DNA of 64,000 nt from Progne subis subis (taxonomy: Eukaryota; Chordata; Aves; Passeriformes; Hirundinidae), in contig JAKJHU010000180.1 in assembly GCA_022316685.1 (NCBI GenBank), positions 248,001 through 312,000 of the forward strand, read 5' to 3'. The translations under genes were made by a program, and so were the position numbers. Positions within the stretch are counted from its first letter, which is position 1; each line of letters opens with the position of its first letter. Positions 33,301-46,200 of the stretch are shown here, piece after piece. The notes beneath the pieces are model-generated. The model ran no database searches. It saw only the letters and a program-made list of their open reading frames with translations, and was not told the origin of the DNA.

Positions 33301-36300
33301 GATGTCAAGTGATCCAGGATAAATTATTCTCTAGGCTTTTTCTTCCTCTCCTTTCTATATATTCATGACCAGACCAAAATAGCAGATGTTCTGGGTGCAG
33401 TTGGTATGGGCCATGCCCTGTCATGGGATTGTCACCCACGGGGGGGTTGCAGAATGCCTGCTAAGAGGTTTTGTAACAGGTGAGTGAGGTCACAGCGTTA
33501 CCTGGCACTTCTATACCTCAGGTGAAAAAAGCTGTGACATGTAGCAGTGGGATTTAATTGCTAAAGAAAGCAAGATGTTTAGTTTCACCGTGTGTGAGTG
33601 ACTCCCGTCAAGTTTATAAATATTAATGCTCTGCATATTCTGCAAAGACAAGGTATGAAAGGAAGAAGCAGGAGAGCTTGAATCCTTGTATATTTGTAAG
33701 ATGAGGATGTTGTTCAGGGAACTGTGAGCAGAACTGGCATCTGTCTCACTTGCTTCCTAACTGTCTCTCAGACACCTGAGTTTTGTCCATTTTGACCTTC
33801 AATGAAGGCATGAGATGCCCAAATACTTCCTTACTTCTGTTTCAATCAAACTTTTGGCAGCTTTCTAGGGGAATGGTTGGTTTGTTTGTTTTTTTCTATT
33901 TTTTAATTGTGCAAGTTTTTGTCACCAGCTGCTATCAACTGTTTTCTGAAGCCTCACTTGTGTAGATTTAGCTTTGGAGGAAATATGAAAGCAAAATTAT
34001 CTCCATGGCCCTATTTACCCACAATATCTCCCTCGAAGCTCCCTACAAATGTTTTTCTACAGTGACCTTTCAGAGTACCTGCTTTCAGGAGAGGCTGCCA
34101 GCCTGGAAGTAGGGCTTAGGCATGTTTTCTTACATTTAGCTATATTAAAAATGGTGATCTTTGCTCCACTCTTCTTTGTCTGGCAAACTAAATTGCATTC
34201 TACCACTGATCCTTGTTTTCATTGCTCTAATCTGTAAATTTGTTCGGTAATCATCTTGTGCTTTTTTTTCAGAGCATAGACAAAACTCCTGCATAACATA
34301 GGGTCAAGCTCTTGAGGGTGGGATAAAAGAAACTGTTCTCTTTTGTGTTGATATTTAATTGCTATAAGCTGGAAACATTTATTTAGTATTTGGCCTTATC
34401 TGCAATTACATTCTGAGGCCTATCAGTCTCTAGCCCACTTGATGTGTCATGTTGATTTTGATTTTCTTAATCAAATGTCATTTTGCATCAAGTCAACTGC
34501 CATACAAAACCTGCTCTATCTGTGCTATTAATTAGCAATAAGCATTTAATTAAAACCCATGCTAGTGCAAGAATATATTTTCTGAAAATTCATGTCACTA
34601 ATGCTGTGTTACTCTCTCCATTTTTTTTCTAGCCAGAGTATAGTATTGGCCACTCTGTTGCTTTGCCATCAGTGTCACGCAGACAAGATTGTAGCTACTC
34701 ATGTCACCAAATCTGAAAAAAAAAAAAAAAACCACAACACCACCCCAACAAAACCACCACCCATCACCCCTGTTACTGTTTCTCTCTATCCTCTCAAATA
34801 GACTGTTTTCCAAAGAATACAAAAAATTAGCATTAATGGTCCAAACAACTCCTCAGAAAAGCTCTTTCTTCTAATTACCATGGAAGTTGAAAGCTAGATC
34901 TTAACTCTCTCATCTGACCTACTTCAAGCCACTCACTCTAGTTATAACTGTCCTAGGAGAGTCATCTGTCTTCCTGTGGGACTTGCAGGAATCCTTTTTA
35001 GAGGTTCCTAGAGGTCCCCTGCTTAACCAGCCACAACAGCAGTGATAGAGGTGATTGTGACTTGTCACTGATTTGGGCAGCTGGGGTTTAATGGGTGTGG
35101 GACAGAAGCCGATGGTCTAAATCTTTCTGTTATTATTTTCGGTGAATTACATGGCTATGGTTTCGAATTGATCAAAATTTGATGTTAATCTTTGCAGCTG
35201 TGAAACAGAAAAATTCAACAAACTTTTACAACTAACCCCAAATCTATAGAAATTGATTCTGCAAGTGCAGTGCTGTCACCAAGCCATCTAGCACAGATGC
35301 CAGTTGTGTGATGTGGTCATAGAGTTCCTGCATGTTGGATGGATTGACTTGCTTGAAGAACTGGTGGGAGCAGATCTTTGGGCAGCAGGGCCAGGGAATC
35401 TACCTCAAAATCAAAATTCTGTTGTCTCATGTTTTTGGCTGACTTCCTGTGGACAAGGGTAAATCATGTCAATTTGCTCACTTGATGTGCATAGACAAGT
35501 ACGAGGATTATGAAATGAGAGCAGTAACAGAAGGGTGTGTATTGCAATGAGAGGCATAAAGAGTAGCACAGAGAAAAGTGGTGCCCTTTTGTTGAAATAT
35601 TTATGAAAAAATTTGATAACTGGAAAATAAGATAGGTGATTGATACCTGTGGAATGTCTTGGGTATAAACAGATCAATAAAGTCAGTAAGATGACACCAG
35701 GAAGGTGTGTTTTGTTACTTGCTGGAGTCATGAGAAACACTTTAGTACTTGTGAAAAGGGCATGTTCTGAATTCTGGAAATTATATTGAATTGAAGTTTT
35801 GGGGAGTAAATTGAAGTTTTGGGGTAGCTCGAAGTGAGGTTTGTTTTTAAGTCTGGAACTTGAGTTGCAGTATATTTTCTTGTTCTGGGCCTTGCTCGAG
35901 GAACAGTGTGCACGGAGCTGAGTAAGTAACTCATGTACTGAAAAGAGCTGTGGCTTGTTCTGCACTCCTCGTGTTTTTAGCAGGGTAGGTTGCAGGATGT
36001 TTTCTTTGTAGCTCTGGTGTTTGGGCCACAGGGATTTCAAACCTTTCAAAGAAAAAATAGATAGCTTCAAATTCAGCTCTGAGTCTGATATTTGTTTTAT
36101 TAGTGGAAATCTTTGTCTCATGTGTTTTCTCAGTTCTAGATAACCTTTTCTTGTCATCTAAGAAATTAATTTCTTTGTTGGACTCATTGCAAGTAAACTT
36201 GATAGCAGGATTGCTGTTATTGAGGCAGCTTACACAGTGATTTGCTAAGTACAGCCTCTTCATATAATGTGAAGCAGAAGTCGATTTATTGACCACCATT

Positions 36301-37030
36301 GGGATTTCAGGAACTGTTGAACTACCTGGTTTTTATCCCTCTCTCATAAAATTTGCTATTAAATATCTTTTTTTTTTTTTTTCCCTGTTGCCCTCTTGAA
36401 AAGGGTTCTCTTTGAAATGCAGTTGTACAAAAGCAGCAATCCTACTCGTTTCTGTGCTGTGGAGCTTGGCTTTTTAATGAAGTGTCTACAGGGCCATGTA
36501 AAGTATCTTGACATCAGATTCTTGAAGGTTTTCATAAAATACTTTCCTGTGCCAGGAGGACACTCACGGTTCTCAGCTGTGACAGCTGGCTCTGTGGCTG
36601 TGGTGGCAGCCCTTGGCATAGAGCATATCCCAATGAGAGCAAAACACTGCAGAAAGACCAGCTCTGCTCTTAGCACAAGACTGCGCTTGTTGCAGTACAT
36701 GTCCTCTGTCAAATATTATCTGTTGCTTCTCTGGAATGCTAAGGAATTAATAAATATATAATTTGGTTAGTTTGTGCTATTTGCTGTATATTCATAATAG
36801 TTTTTTACTACTTTTTGCAAGCTCTTCTCTAAGGTGTATGTTAGGAGGGAAAACTGTTGTCCTCAGTAATCTGTAAAAACAGTTTTAAAAATAGAATCCA
36901 AGTGAACTGTACAAGTAGATTATTGATTCTTGGGGATGCAGAGAGAATGCTTTCTGTGAAGTCTTCTTCATTGCTTCAGAGTCTGTACCAAGGTCTGAAG
37001 GCTTCGGGGGGGATGTTTTTTGATTAACAG
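30327..37030 (+). other. AT-rich putative intron or intergenic DNA
   Basis: No supported exon. It includes poly-A/C low-complexity sequence (34718-34765), scattered donor-like sites (for example 31994 and 33480) without convincing partners, and a 248-codon antisense frame (35411-36157) treated under findings. Confidence 0.4.
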
Positions 37031-37147
37031 ACAGTAATGGAGAAACCATCTCTAGTTAATCTGGATTTCTGGCAACTTTTCCCAGGCACTGCTGCAGATG
37101 GGATGTCAGAGCTGGGGTACTTGGGGGTGGAATTTGGACATTCACAG
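37031..37147 (+). CDS. Candidate internal exon (117 bp, 39 codons)
   Basis: A TTTTTTGATTAACAG acceptor and a CACAG|GTACGT donor enclose exactly 39 codons open in phase 0 (TVMEKPSLVNLDFWQLFPG and on to EFGHSQ). The phase matches the candidate first exon. An in-frame ATG in good context (37037) could be the start if the first exon is untranslated. The sequence is not recognised. An open frame of this size arises by chance about one time in seven, so the support is the splice sites plus phase only. Confidence 0.25.
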
Positions 37148-37657
37148 GTACGTGGTGGTGAGGGTCTGAGATCTCGGTGTGTTTCTGCTCCATGAGAGGG
37201 TGCCATGCTGTGCTATGTGTGACCAGAGCACGGCACTCTTGGGACTGGCACTGGTGCTAACTGCCACAGAGCTGCTACAGGCACCAAAAGGGAAGAGGAA
37301 AGTGAAGGCAGAAAAGAACAGCTATTAGTGCCTTAGAATGTTGCAATCAGCTAAAGGGGATGACATATTTGAACCCTGATCCTGTACGCACAGCTGCACC
37401 ATCTGCCAGCCCAATGCTTGGGGGGGAAAAGCCCATCCAGTTATGTACTGTGGTTAAAAGACTTTATCTTTGTGTTTATTTGTGCAGAAGTTAAATGAAA
37501 GGAGCAAAATTAGTATTTTCCAAATTCCCTTTTTGCTTACCTTAATCTTGTATTTATTGTGGAGCAGCATCTTAGTAGTTCTGATTAACCTGACCACTGG
37601 ATACTGAGAGATCCTTTTTATTTGACTGGTCCTAGAATGATTTTATTTTGCTGGCAG

Positions 37658-37698
37658 CTGCGGATTAACAAGCTTCAAGAGGAAATAGCTTCTGCCAG
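37658..37698 (+). CDS. Candidate coiled-coil exon (41 bp)
   Basis: A TTTTATTTTGCTGGCAG acceptor and a CCAG|GTGCAA donor enclose LRINKLQEEIASA plus 2 nt, a heptad-like helical segment. It takes phase 0, as the previous candidate exon gives. It would fit a coiled-coil protein such as PMFBP1. It is short and the donor is weak. Confidence 0.25.
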
Positions 37699-38070
37699 GT
37701 GCAATGGTTATCATGCACGTGCCAGCTTGGTTTTCTTTCCAAGACCGAGTCTCCATTTGTAATCCAGAGAAAGCCGTGACCTCTGGGGGTGAAAGCTGGG
37801 CCATCACTCTGCCCTCGCATGTCGGCCTTGCACCCAGCACAGAGTGTCCAGCTGTGTGCCCGGCTGCCCCCTCAGAGCCCAGCCCAGCGTGCTCCCCGCA
37901 GGCTTTGTCAGGGCTGTCCTCTTGGAGACTGACATGGGGAAGAGTCTACGACACAACTGGCAAGCGGCTTTCACGCTCCGTGGTGATCCTAATGAACTAC
38001 AGCTGCCTGGTGAAATCCTGCCTCAGATCCTCTGCAAGAACTCTTGAAGGCTCTGCTTGGGTTTGTGGAC

Positions 38071-38075
38071 TTTCT

Positions 38076-38142
<67 letters not shown>
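38071..38142 (+). repeat. Long poly(T) tract (~72 nt)
   Basis: T homopolymer with only two or three C interruptions near its 5' end and over 45 pure T at the 3' end. It could be the A-tail of an antisense insertion, but no adjoining retroelement was recognised. Confidence 0.9.
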
Positions 38143-41100
38143 CCTTTGGGAAGCAGATGGAGAAAGCACTCTTGGAAACTCCTTCATAATTTACACTCCT
38201 AAGTGTCAAGTTTAGAATATGGCACAGGAAAAACTGGGAAGGTGACACTGTTACAGGCATGCCTGGACATGGAAACACCATGGTGTATGCCCACCTGCTG
38301 AGGAAAGCAGGAGTATAAATCACCTCCAGGCTCTCAAAGGTCCTCCATGAAGAGGTATTTTTTGTTTCCAACAGCCTGTGTTGGTGCTTGATATGTGTAT
38401 GAATCGGAGAGGTGGTGCTGTCTGATGCATCTGTATCTTCCAAAACTTGGAATCTGCAATTGGTAATAGTGCTACTGTACTTTTTCTTCTATCTTATATT
38501 TATTTTTTCTATATCCACTTTCCATTTTGTTCCTATTTACACAACTCGCTTTATTCCTTTTGCCTTGTCTCCTGCCTTAGGGATATCAGCTAGCCTGAAC
38601 TAGCCTTTTACATTGGAACTGAAGTGATGTGAGAGCAAGATCAAACACAGAAATGTTCTCCAGCCAGCGAGTGACAAGGCTATGGATGGGCATATTTAAA
38701 GAGAATCAAGAAGCACATTGCTAAGAGACTTCTAGGTACTTGGAGAGGAACATCAGATGTGAAATGCTAACAAAATGAACTCCTTAGAAATTCTAAGTCT
38801 CACTTCTACTGTAGAAAATACTTTGTCTTACACCCTTGATCTTCCTATTTGCAGTGGTTTTGACATGTTCATTATTAAACAAATGATAAGACACCCCTCC
38901 ACTGGTTTGGTGATGTAATGAAACCCTAGAGAATGGCTCGGTGTTTGGGGCCTTCCTAGTGAGAAAGAAGAATGTGAGGTCACCACATTTTCAGTTTGAA
39001 AGAAGTATTCTCACCTAGCTGATGGCTCCTGGCAGGTGTCATGTGCAGAACAAGTCTGCATTCTAAGACTGAACACTAAAAGTTAGTTTCCTAATTTGGC
39101 AACAGACGTGCCCAAGAGCTGCTAAGGGCTATCACCTGTGAGAAGTCAAAGTGCTGCTGTAAGGGGTTATTTGGGAACTATGAACAGGCACAGGCTAAGG
39201 ACACGTGGGTGTGAGTCTTGAAGGTGCAGGTTTTTCAGTCCTAGCACCAAAGCTGCAGGGCTAATGTGGCTGTGAGTGGCCTCTGCTGCACATTTGTGTT
39301 TGTGCCATGCTGTTACTCTTTTCTGGGTAAAATCCGTCATGCATGTAAGTCTCAGGTACGTGGGCTCACTTCTTGTATCTCCTATCTGAGAAAACGTTTG
39401 GGTTTTGTCCTCCCTCTCCCTCCTTTTCAATCATGTTTTGCACGACCAGCACTTGCCCAGAGAGGAACCTGAGCCCAAAATGGTGCAAGCAAGGATCTGC
39501 TGTACATCTCTGGTTCAGACACCACCATGCAGCTTTTCCACTCTGTCTTTAATTAAACTTGGGTTTTCTGTTGTTGTAGCTGGAAGCAGTGTGCTGACAC
39601 AACTCATTCTTGTATCAAACAGATTAAAATGTCAATGTTTTAATATCCTCATCTGTGGGAAAAAGAAAATAGTTGGGTGTTTTATTTATAACTTAAAAAG
39701 ATGCTGTGGGAAAGGTTCACTTGTGCAAGATGGAAAATGACAAATAAAGGTACAGAGTTCCATTTAATATTAAGAGTGTTTAAAAAGCTGAAAATAGTGA
39801 AAGAATGAAATCTCTTCAGGAAATAGGCTATTCTGGGGCATGGCAGTTTCAAACAATTATAAATTTACTGTATTTTTAATCATTCACTCTGTTTTCTTTG
39901 CGTTTTTGGCATGGTGTGCACACATCCTGATGAGCTCATGTACCAAACCAGCGCTCTGTGAGAAGAAAAAGAATTAAGGTATCTGAATAGAATGGTCATA
40001 ATTGACTTCCTTCTGGGAGAAGGGAGCTATATTTTCTAGGAAAAAATGTAATATTATTTTTTGTGACCAATTCCATTCACGTTTTCTCTGGGCAATTTGA
40101 GGAGTGACAATGGCACTGTTTTGGAGCTGTTGGTTGCAAGTGCCCTGTGCAGGCACCTGTGTGAGCAGGTTCTGGGCTGGCAGGGTGGCCAGGTGAATGC
40201 AGGAGGCTGCTGGGCAGGGGTCCAGACAACAGCTGGAATTGCCTACTTGGGATTAATGTGGCTCTTCTTCAGAATTGGCCTCCCAGACCTTATTTAGAGA
40301 TTTGCTTGATTTAGGCTGTCCTCTGGGTTACCATCTGTGGAATCTCTGTTTCTGGGGCAGTCACGTCTCCCTTGCGTGTACATTACATATGTTCAGCAAT
40401 GCCCTTTTGGGTTGTGCTTTTCCTGGACGGGGAGGGGGGGAAGAAATTATCCATTTTAAAGAATGGAAACAGAAAGAGCTCCCACTGAACAATGATGCTA
40501 GAAGAAGAGTACTAAGTGTCTTTTTGTTTTACTTTTTTGCTCTCTCGCTTATTTATCTCAACCCATCTCCTACAGCCTGGCTGCTGGGGGATCAATTTGT
40601 TGGCAGAGGTTATTCAAACATCAGCAGAATGCATGTTCTTACTATTCTGCTTGGAACTGGGTGCTGGAGCCAACACAAACAGCTCTGGTGTGGGAACCAA
40701 CGCTGGGTGTTTGAGTCAGGCTGTTCTTGGTGGTCTGTCCTTCCTGCAGTAAAAATGTCAGCAGTCTCTTTTCCCATAGTGTTCATTTATGTTTCTGTTG
40801 TTTAGTATTTATACGATCACTGTGCCTGTGGACAGTTCAAATAAATTTTCTGAATAAATTCTGTGGTTTTCTTTACTTTCAGCTCTTGTTTTCTGTAGGT
40901 TTTGGGGTTTTTCCACTATATGGCTTCATGTTTTTTGTCCTCTGTCCACTGTCAAAGGGAATGTGGCATTTTGTTTTTGGTGTTGGTTTTTTATTGTTTG
41001 GTTTTTTTCCCATGAGGTAAAACTTGGCTATGGGGACACTTCTCAGGGAAAATAAGCTCCAAGTGCAAGCTTCCAGAATGCCTTGGGAGCCAGGGGACAG

Positions 41101-41864
41101 GGTGCTTCAGGCTGAGCTGTGCAGAGGCTGGTGACAGATGGTGCTGCACTCTGATTTTTACTCCGCTCAACGACATCAGACACCACTGAAGCACTTGGTG
41201 ATGTGCTTCGTCACCCCCTTCCAAGCATTCCGGAAGCACCAGTGTTCCTTACTGGCTGAGCATTGTTGCTCTAGTGAAAGCCCAGGATGCTTGTGGGAGC
41301 TGGATGGTTTGAAGCTTTCTGTAATTCTTCCTGTTACCCTCAGGGCATGCTGAAAAACTACCTCTTTGTAGAGTCTTTGGGATATGATGCAGTCCCAGAT
41401 CAGACACTTCTCTATTAAATAAAAAGTATGATATGCCTAAAAGCATTGAATTCAGTATTTTGAATCTCTAAAGGCCAATCCCAGTGTGGATCTATTTGGA
41501 CTAATTTACTGAACTATTTAGTTTCTCCTCCTGCATAACAACTATTCCATCCCCAGCCATTACCAAGTCAGCTCTGCCTCTGTGGCTGCCAGGAATAACT
41601 TTACTTTGCATGGATAATTAACTGGATTGAGTAACAGCGAAAAAAATTTATTTCCACATAGTGGTAATAATAAATCTGTTACTACTTTTGGATCTCCATG
41701 TTATTGCCATATTTGGGTATGTCTTAATGAGGAAGTGGCTTCCTTTGGCTGAGTTCAAATACCAGCACGGAGCCTGCCTCCAGCGCTGGGCTGGGCTGGT
41801 GAGAGGAGGGCAGAGGGGGCATTAAACCAAGCTGGATCCCTGCCACAAAATAACTGTCTCTCTT

Positions 41865-42112
41865 TTTTGTCTTTTTTGGTGGCGGTGGTTGTGGTGTGGG
41901 TTTTTTTTGTTGGTCTTTTTTTTTGGGGGGGGCGGTTTGTGGGTTTTTTTGTGGGGTTTTTTGGTTGTGGTTTTTTTTGTCTGTGTGTTTTTTTGTTGTT
42001 GTTGGTTGGTTGAGTTTTGGTGGGGAGGGGGTTGTTTCTTGGATTTTTTTGTTTTGGATTTGAGGGGGGCGGGAGGGACTTGGGTTTTTTATTGTTGGAG
42101 GTTGTTTGTTTG
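41865..42112 (+). repeat. T/G-only low-complexity tract
   Basis: About 250 nt made almost wholly of T and G, with G runs of 4-8 (41926-41935, 42063-42070). Strand composition is extreme. G-quadruplex formation is possible. Confidence 0.9.
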
Positions 42113-43479
42113 TTTTTCCCCAGCAAGCAGCAAACTTCCAGTCTTTGTGACAAGATAAAACTTGGAATTTCTGTTCATGTAAAAATCGAAGCTTTGCTAA
42201 GATGGAAGTCTTGCAATCTTTTTTTTTTTTTTTTTCCCAAACCAAAATCAACCTTTCCTGTGAGGATATTTGGAGCATCCCACTCTGTTTTCCAAAATGC
42301 ACGAAATATGGGCATGGGACCTGCTGAGCTCACCACAGGAATTCTCTTGAGGGACAGATAAAAAGTTACAGGTACCTTCTGAGCACAATAACTTTCATGT
42401 CTCATAACGGCTTATCTAACGCTCTCAGGACCTTTTCCAGAATCATCCTTCTCCTGTTCATTCACCACCTGTTTTGTGTCACGGTCTGGAGCCTTGTTGT
42501 CCATCAGCCCAAGGAGGAGTGAACCTGCCTCCTGCAGAGACTGCTCCCAGCTGGTGGAGCAGCTCGAGTGTTGTGCCAAACACGCGACACCTCAAGTCAA
42601 TGTACTGCAACCTGTGCGTGCCTTGGTGCTGTCATGTGGTGGCAACACACCCAGCTGCAATTCTTCCTCTAGCTTGTCATCATGGGAGCTGCAGACCCTT
42701 GAGAAGGGTCAGTGACCCGAGGATCAGTTTAAGGATATTGCAACGGGCAGCTGGAAAGCTGAAGGCTTCTGGGAAGAAGAGGGCAAGCTTAATTGGTGGT
42801 AGAGAAAATTAAGGAAGGTGTTTGTTGTCTTGTGCCCATTAACATTTCTTTCTGTCACTATTTAGTTCACTCTATGCCTGATCCATATCTGCGGTTCTGC
42901 TTCCATCATCCTCTCACCATGTCAACCTGCCTCTAACCACTGCCCAGTGCAAGCAGCTTCTGCAAAAAACAAAATGCAAACATTAACTTAGTTATTGATA
43001 ACTAAGTGGAGTTTGTTAAAGAGGGGAGGAATGTGTAACCTTAGAGTTAAAGCTGCAGAAGTTTGATGGTTGTAAAACCAGTCACTGAATTTAGAAAAGA
43101 CAAGAGGAAACAGCTCAAGAAAAGCATTTAAGCAATTCTTGGTGAAAAGTGCTCTTTGCCAAAAATAACTTCACTTTATTGAATTGCTCATGTGGTGGGA
43201 GGGAAAAAAAAAAAAAAACCAAAAAACCTTAGAGGAATCTTTTTTTCCCTGTGTTTTCAGCATTGATCTGGCTATATGACTGCAAAACCTGTAAAACTGC
43301 AAAAATGCTGAACTTAAACAAAATCCCTCAGTAGAGAGTCCTTTCCCTTTCTGAGTCTGTTTATCAATTTACTTGATTTCCAGGTGGACTCAGTGTGGTG
43401 TCATTGATATTCAGTACCCTAGATATAGGGGCTAGTCCTAATGTACCAGATTTCAATTATATGCCTATCATTAGGGTTC

Positions 43480-43672
43480 AGATGTGGGCGTCCTTAGAAG
43501 TAGGCACAGCCAATACGCCCCCAGGGTTGTGGTGGAGTTTCTACTACTGGAGGGTTTCAAGATGCTTCTGAACAGTGTGAAATTAATGTATCTGGGCTCC
43601 TTTTCCCGTGAAAGATCTAGCAAGATCCCTTCCAGCCTGGGCTGTTCCATGACTGTGCAGTCAGTGCAATAA
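43480..43672 (+). mobile_element. Probable degraded CR1 3' fragment
   Basis: Similar to the 3' tail of CR1 (GGGTTGTGGTGGAGTTTCTA, then CTGGAGGGTTTCAAGATG, AGATCTAGCAAGATCCCTTCC and CTGTTCCATGACTGTG). It is diverged and lacks the terminal octamers. Confidence 0.5.
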
Positions 43673-45170
43673 CCAGGGTGTTCAGAGGCTGGTAGGGAAG
43701 GTCTGGAAGCATGTTTGTGGGAAGTGGGAGAGGTAATGGACAACATTTTCTCGTGATTGGAATATGTTTGTTCTCTTCTCCATGGCAAAGGAAGTCAGGG
43801 CTCTGGGATTTTGAAACCAGGTGAGTGACGGTCTCGACCAGTATTGCGGTGCTGTGTTATGGTCTCATAACAGCTGACCACAGCTGCTGGCAGTCAGGCT
43901 CCCACTGCCACTGCACTACCGATAGGCTTCTGAGGCAGTTCTTCTCATTAATTGACTTTACTCTTTTCAAGTACTGTTCCAGCTGAAGTCTTAAATTAAT
44001 GAATTTGGGATCATGGATAGTGCAGGTTAAGGTCTGTGAGCTTATGTTCCTTATTGCTTGGTGCAGTTGAGGATGCATCATGTCATTAAAAACACTCAAT
44101 TAGATGACTTTTCTATATTAATTCTGAGGCCTGCAATAGACTTGGTGTAAGTGGCCATGTGGCTTTGTCATCCTGTCTGTTTTGCCTAAGTATAAGCATG
44201 AATGGAGGACTGATCTGTTCTCTGATACCAAATTAGGAAAAAGTCTAACTGGAAGAGAGATCATTTGGTTTTGCCTTCATTGAATTCTAACAAGGTTACC
44301 CTGGCTTAAGGCTTAACTCCCCAAAACTATTTATTTAGCAAGATGTACCTCTGAGTTTGCCGGCCCCAAAGCTGCCTCAAGTAGCAGTGAGTCCATGCTA
44401 ATGCTGCTGTTCTCCAGACTGGGCACCAGCCAACTTCAGGGCTGATGTTACTTCTCTAAATCTTTTTCTTAATTGCTTTTCTCTGCAGAGAAATTCCAGC
44501 TGAGCACATGCTCTCACATCACTGGCAAAGAATTTAGTGGGGAGCCTGATTACTGCCCTACAAATAAGTTATATTCTCAAGCCCAGCAGTGAGATGCCTG
44601 TGAGACACCTCTGTGGTCAGCACCCTCCAGACCTCAGCTCTCTGAAAATAAGCCAACTCAAAAGAAATCACTTGACTGATTTGTATAGACACTTCAGAAA
44701 CAAAGACCAGCTTTTTAGAAGAAAGGGTGGTTAGGCTGCTTGGATAAATAGTGAGCATCTTCAGTATCCCTGGAATATCATGTGCCTTGTTCTCAGGAAG
44801 TAGAGCCACAAACTGAAGTTGCTTGCGGAAATACCAAGTTTCGTTGAGTCCCAGAGATAGATGTGCAGATGGGAGAGAAGCCATGGCACTGTGATCAGGT
44901 ATGGACTGTGGGCTTCAGCTCAACTCCGTTAACATTCCTGGGCCAGGTCTCAGGAAGCAGAAACAGCCAGCTGGCTCTCAGTCTGTGGGGACTTGCAATG
45001 ACTTCAGAAACACACGTACCTCCGGGTGCCGTCCATGTATGAGCTGCATTAAATCCCAGCACTTTCCAAATGGTGTTTCCAGTGCTCAGCAGAGGAGCAG
45101 GAATGGCAGTCCAATATGGCAATATCAAAGGCCAGCATTTTCTAGCACCTTTTATACTTTGATGAGGTGC

Positions 45171-45410
45171 AGGCCGTGGACCCGAGCGATCCTGGCTGCG
45201 TGTCCGTTCCGCGCTCAGCTGCGCTCGGGGCCCCTCGGGTCACAGGGCGGTGCAGTGCCCGCAGCCCAGAGCCTGGCAGGACTCGCTCCTGCTGCACGGT
45301 GGCACTGGGGACAGCTTTGCTACCCCAGCCCTCCTGCTCCCACCGGCACAGCAGTGGGCACGCTGTCCCTGACCCTGCCACTCGTTTTCCCTTCTGTCCT
45401 CTTGTGCGGT
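45171..45410. promoter_or_regulatory. Small CpG islet
   Basis: About 240 bp of GC- and CpG-rich DNA in an AT-rich surround. No exon or start site is recognised. Possible alternative promoter or enhancer. Confidence 0.35.
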
Positions 45411-45799
45411 TTTAGCAGGCAGGTGTAGCACTAATTTGTTTGTGTAGATTTTGGGTTCTTCTCCCTGACTGTAACAGACCTAAAGAAAGAAGATAAAATG
45501 TTGATCACAGTTCTCTCCTTGGCTACAGTCCTCTCAAATGGCTGCACTGGTGCATGTTGCTGACTTTAATTATGTAGTTTGAATGAAAATGAGAAGGAAG
45601 CAGTTTGCCTTGGGCCCATGCATACCTGGCATGCTTCATCACAGCCTGACAAATATCCCTTAACCCAGTTACTAGCTTATATCTTATGGCTTATTTCTAA
45701 AAATCCAGCCCAGGGAATTGTAGTGTTTTTAAGGGGAGGGGTATGACCTGCAAATATTTGATTGATTTTGTTCCTGTCCCCCACTTCTATGTAAAATTT

Positions 45800-46200
45800 A
45801 CTGGTTTTCCTTTTAAACCATTAGCTGACCTTTCATACAGATCCCAGCTGTGCATTAGCATTGCTTGGGGATGTGTTTGTATCTTTTGTCTAAAAATACT
45901 CAGCCGGTAGGACCCATGATCCATGAAAGCTAATTGAAACAATTTCTCTTCAAGTTTTGGCAAGTGAAGCATGCATTATAAGCATTAATATCTATAAATT
46001 GAATTGTTAATGAATCTAGACACTAATAATGAATGCAATTTTGTAGGCTTAACTAGAAACACTAAAATTATCAGGATCTGGAACAGAATTTTCAATCATT
46101 TTTGCTTATTAAATAGCAAAACGATGCTTTTAATAAGCTAATAATTTTTATTTGACCCCGTAGGAGTAGCTCAGCTGATTAGAAACAGGTTTCAAAGTGC
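45800..46200. promoter_or_regulatory. Putative conserved non-coding element
   Basis: Very AT-rich, non-repetitive block crowded with homeodomain-type words (AGCTAATTGAAAC, GCATTAATATC, TGTTAATGAATC, AATAATGAATGC, TTTAATAAGCTAATAA). It has no coding frame. It has the look of a developmental enhancer. Confidence 0.35.

Larger units (their letters stand above)
37699..43470. other. AT-rich DNA with low-complexity tracts
   Basis: No supported gene. It holds the long poly(T) tract at 38.07 kb, T/G-rich runs at 40.9-41.0 and 41.87-42.11 kb and a poly(T) run at 42219-42235. Open frames within T/G runs are artefacts of composition. Confidence 0.5.

Noticed and set aside
36359..36712. 117-codon minus frame ending in a Lys run
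   Set aside because: Open frames on both strands over the same DNA, no recognisable domain and a poly(T)-derived Lys end.
39357..39362. Strong donor-like sites near 39347-39358
   Set aside because: Every frame from the only upstream acceptor hits a stop, so no coding exon is possible there.
41889..42361. Phe/Val/Gly-rich frames
   Set aside because: Translation of a T/G-only tract, compositional artefact.
46163..46200. tRNA-like A-box (GTAGCTCAGCTGATTAGA)
   Set aside because: No B-box GGTTCGANTCC at the right distance and no cloverleaf; chance within an AT-rich element.
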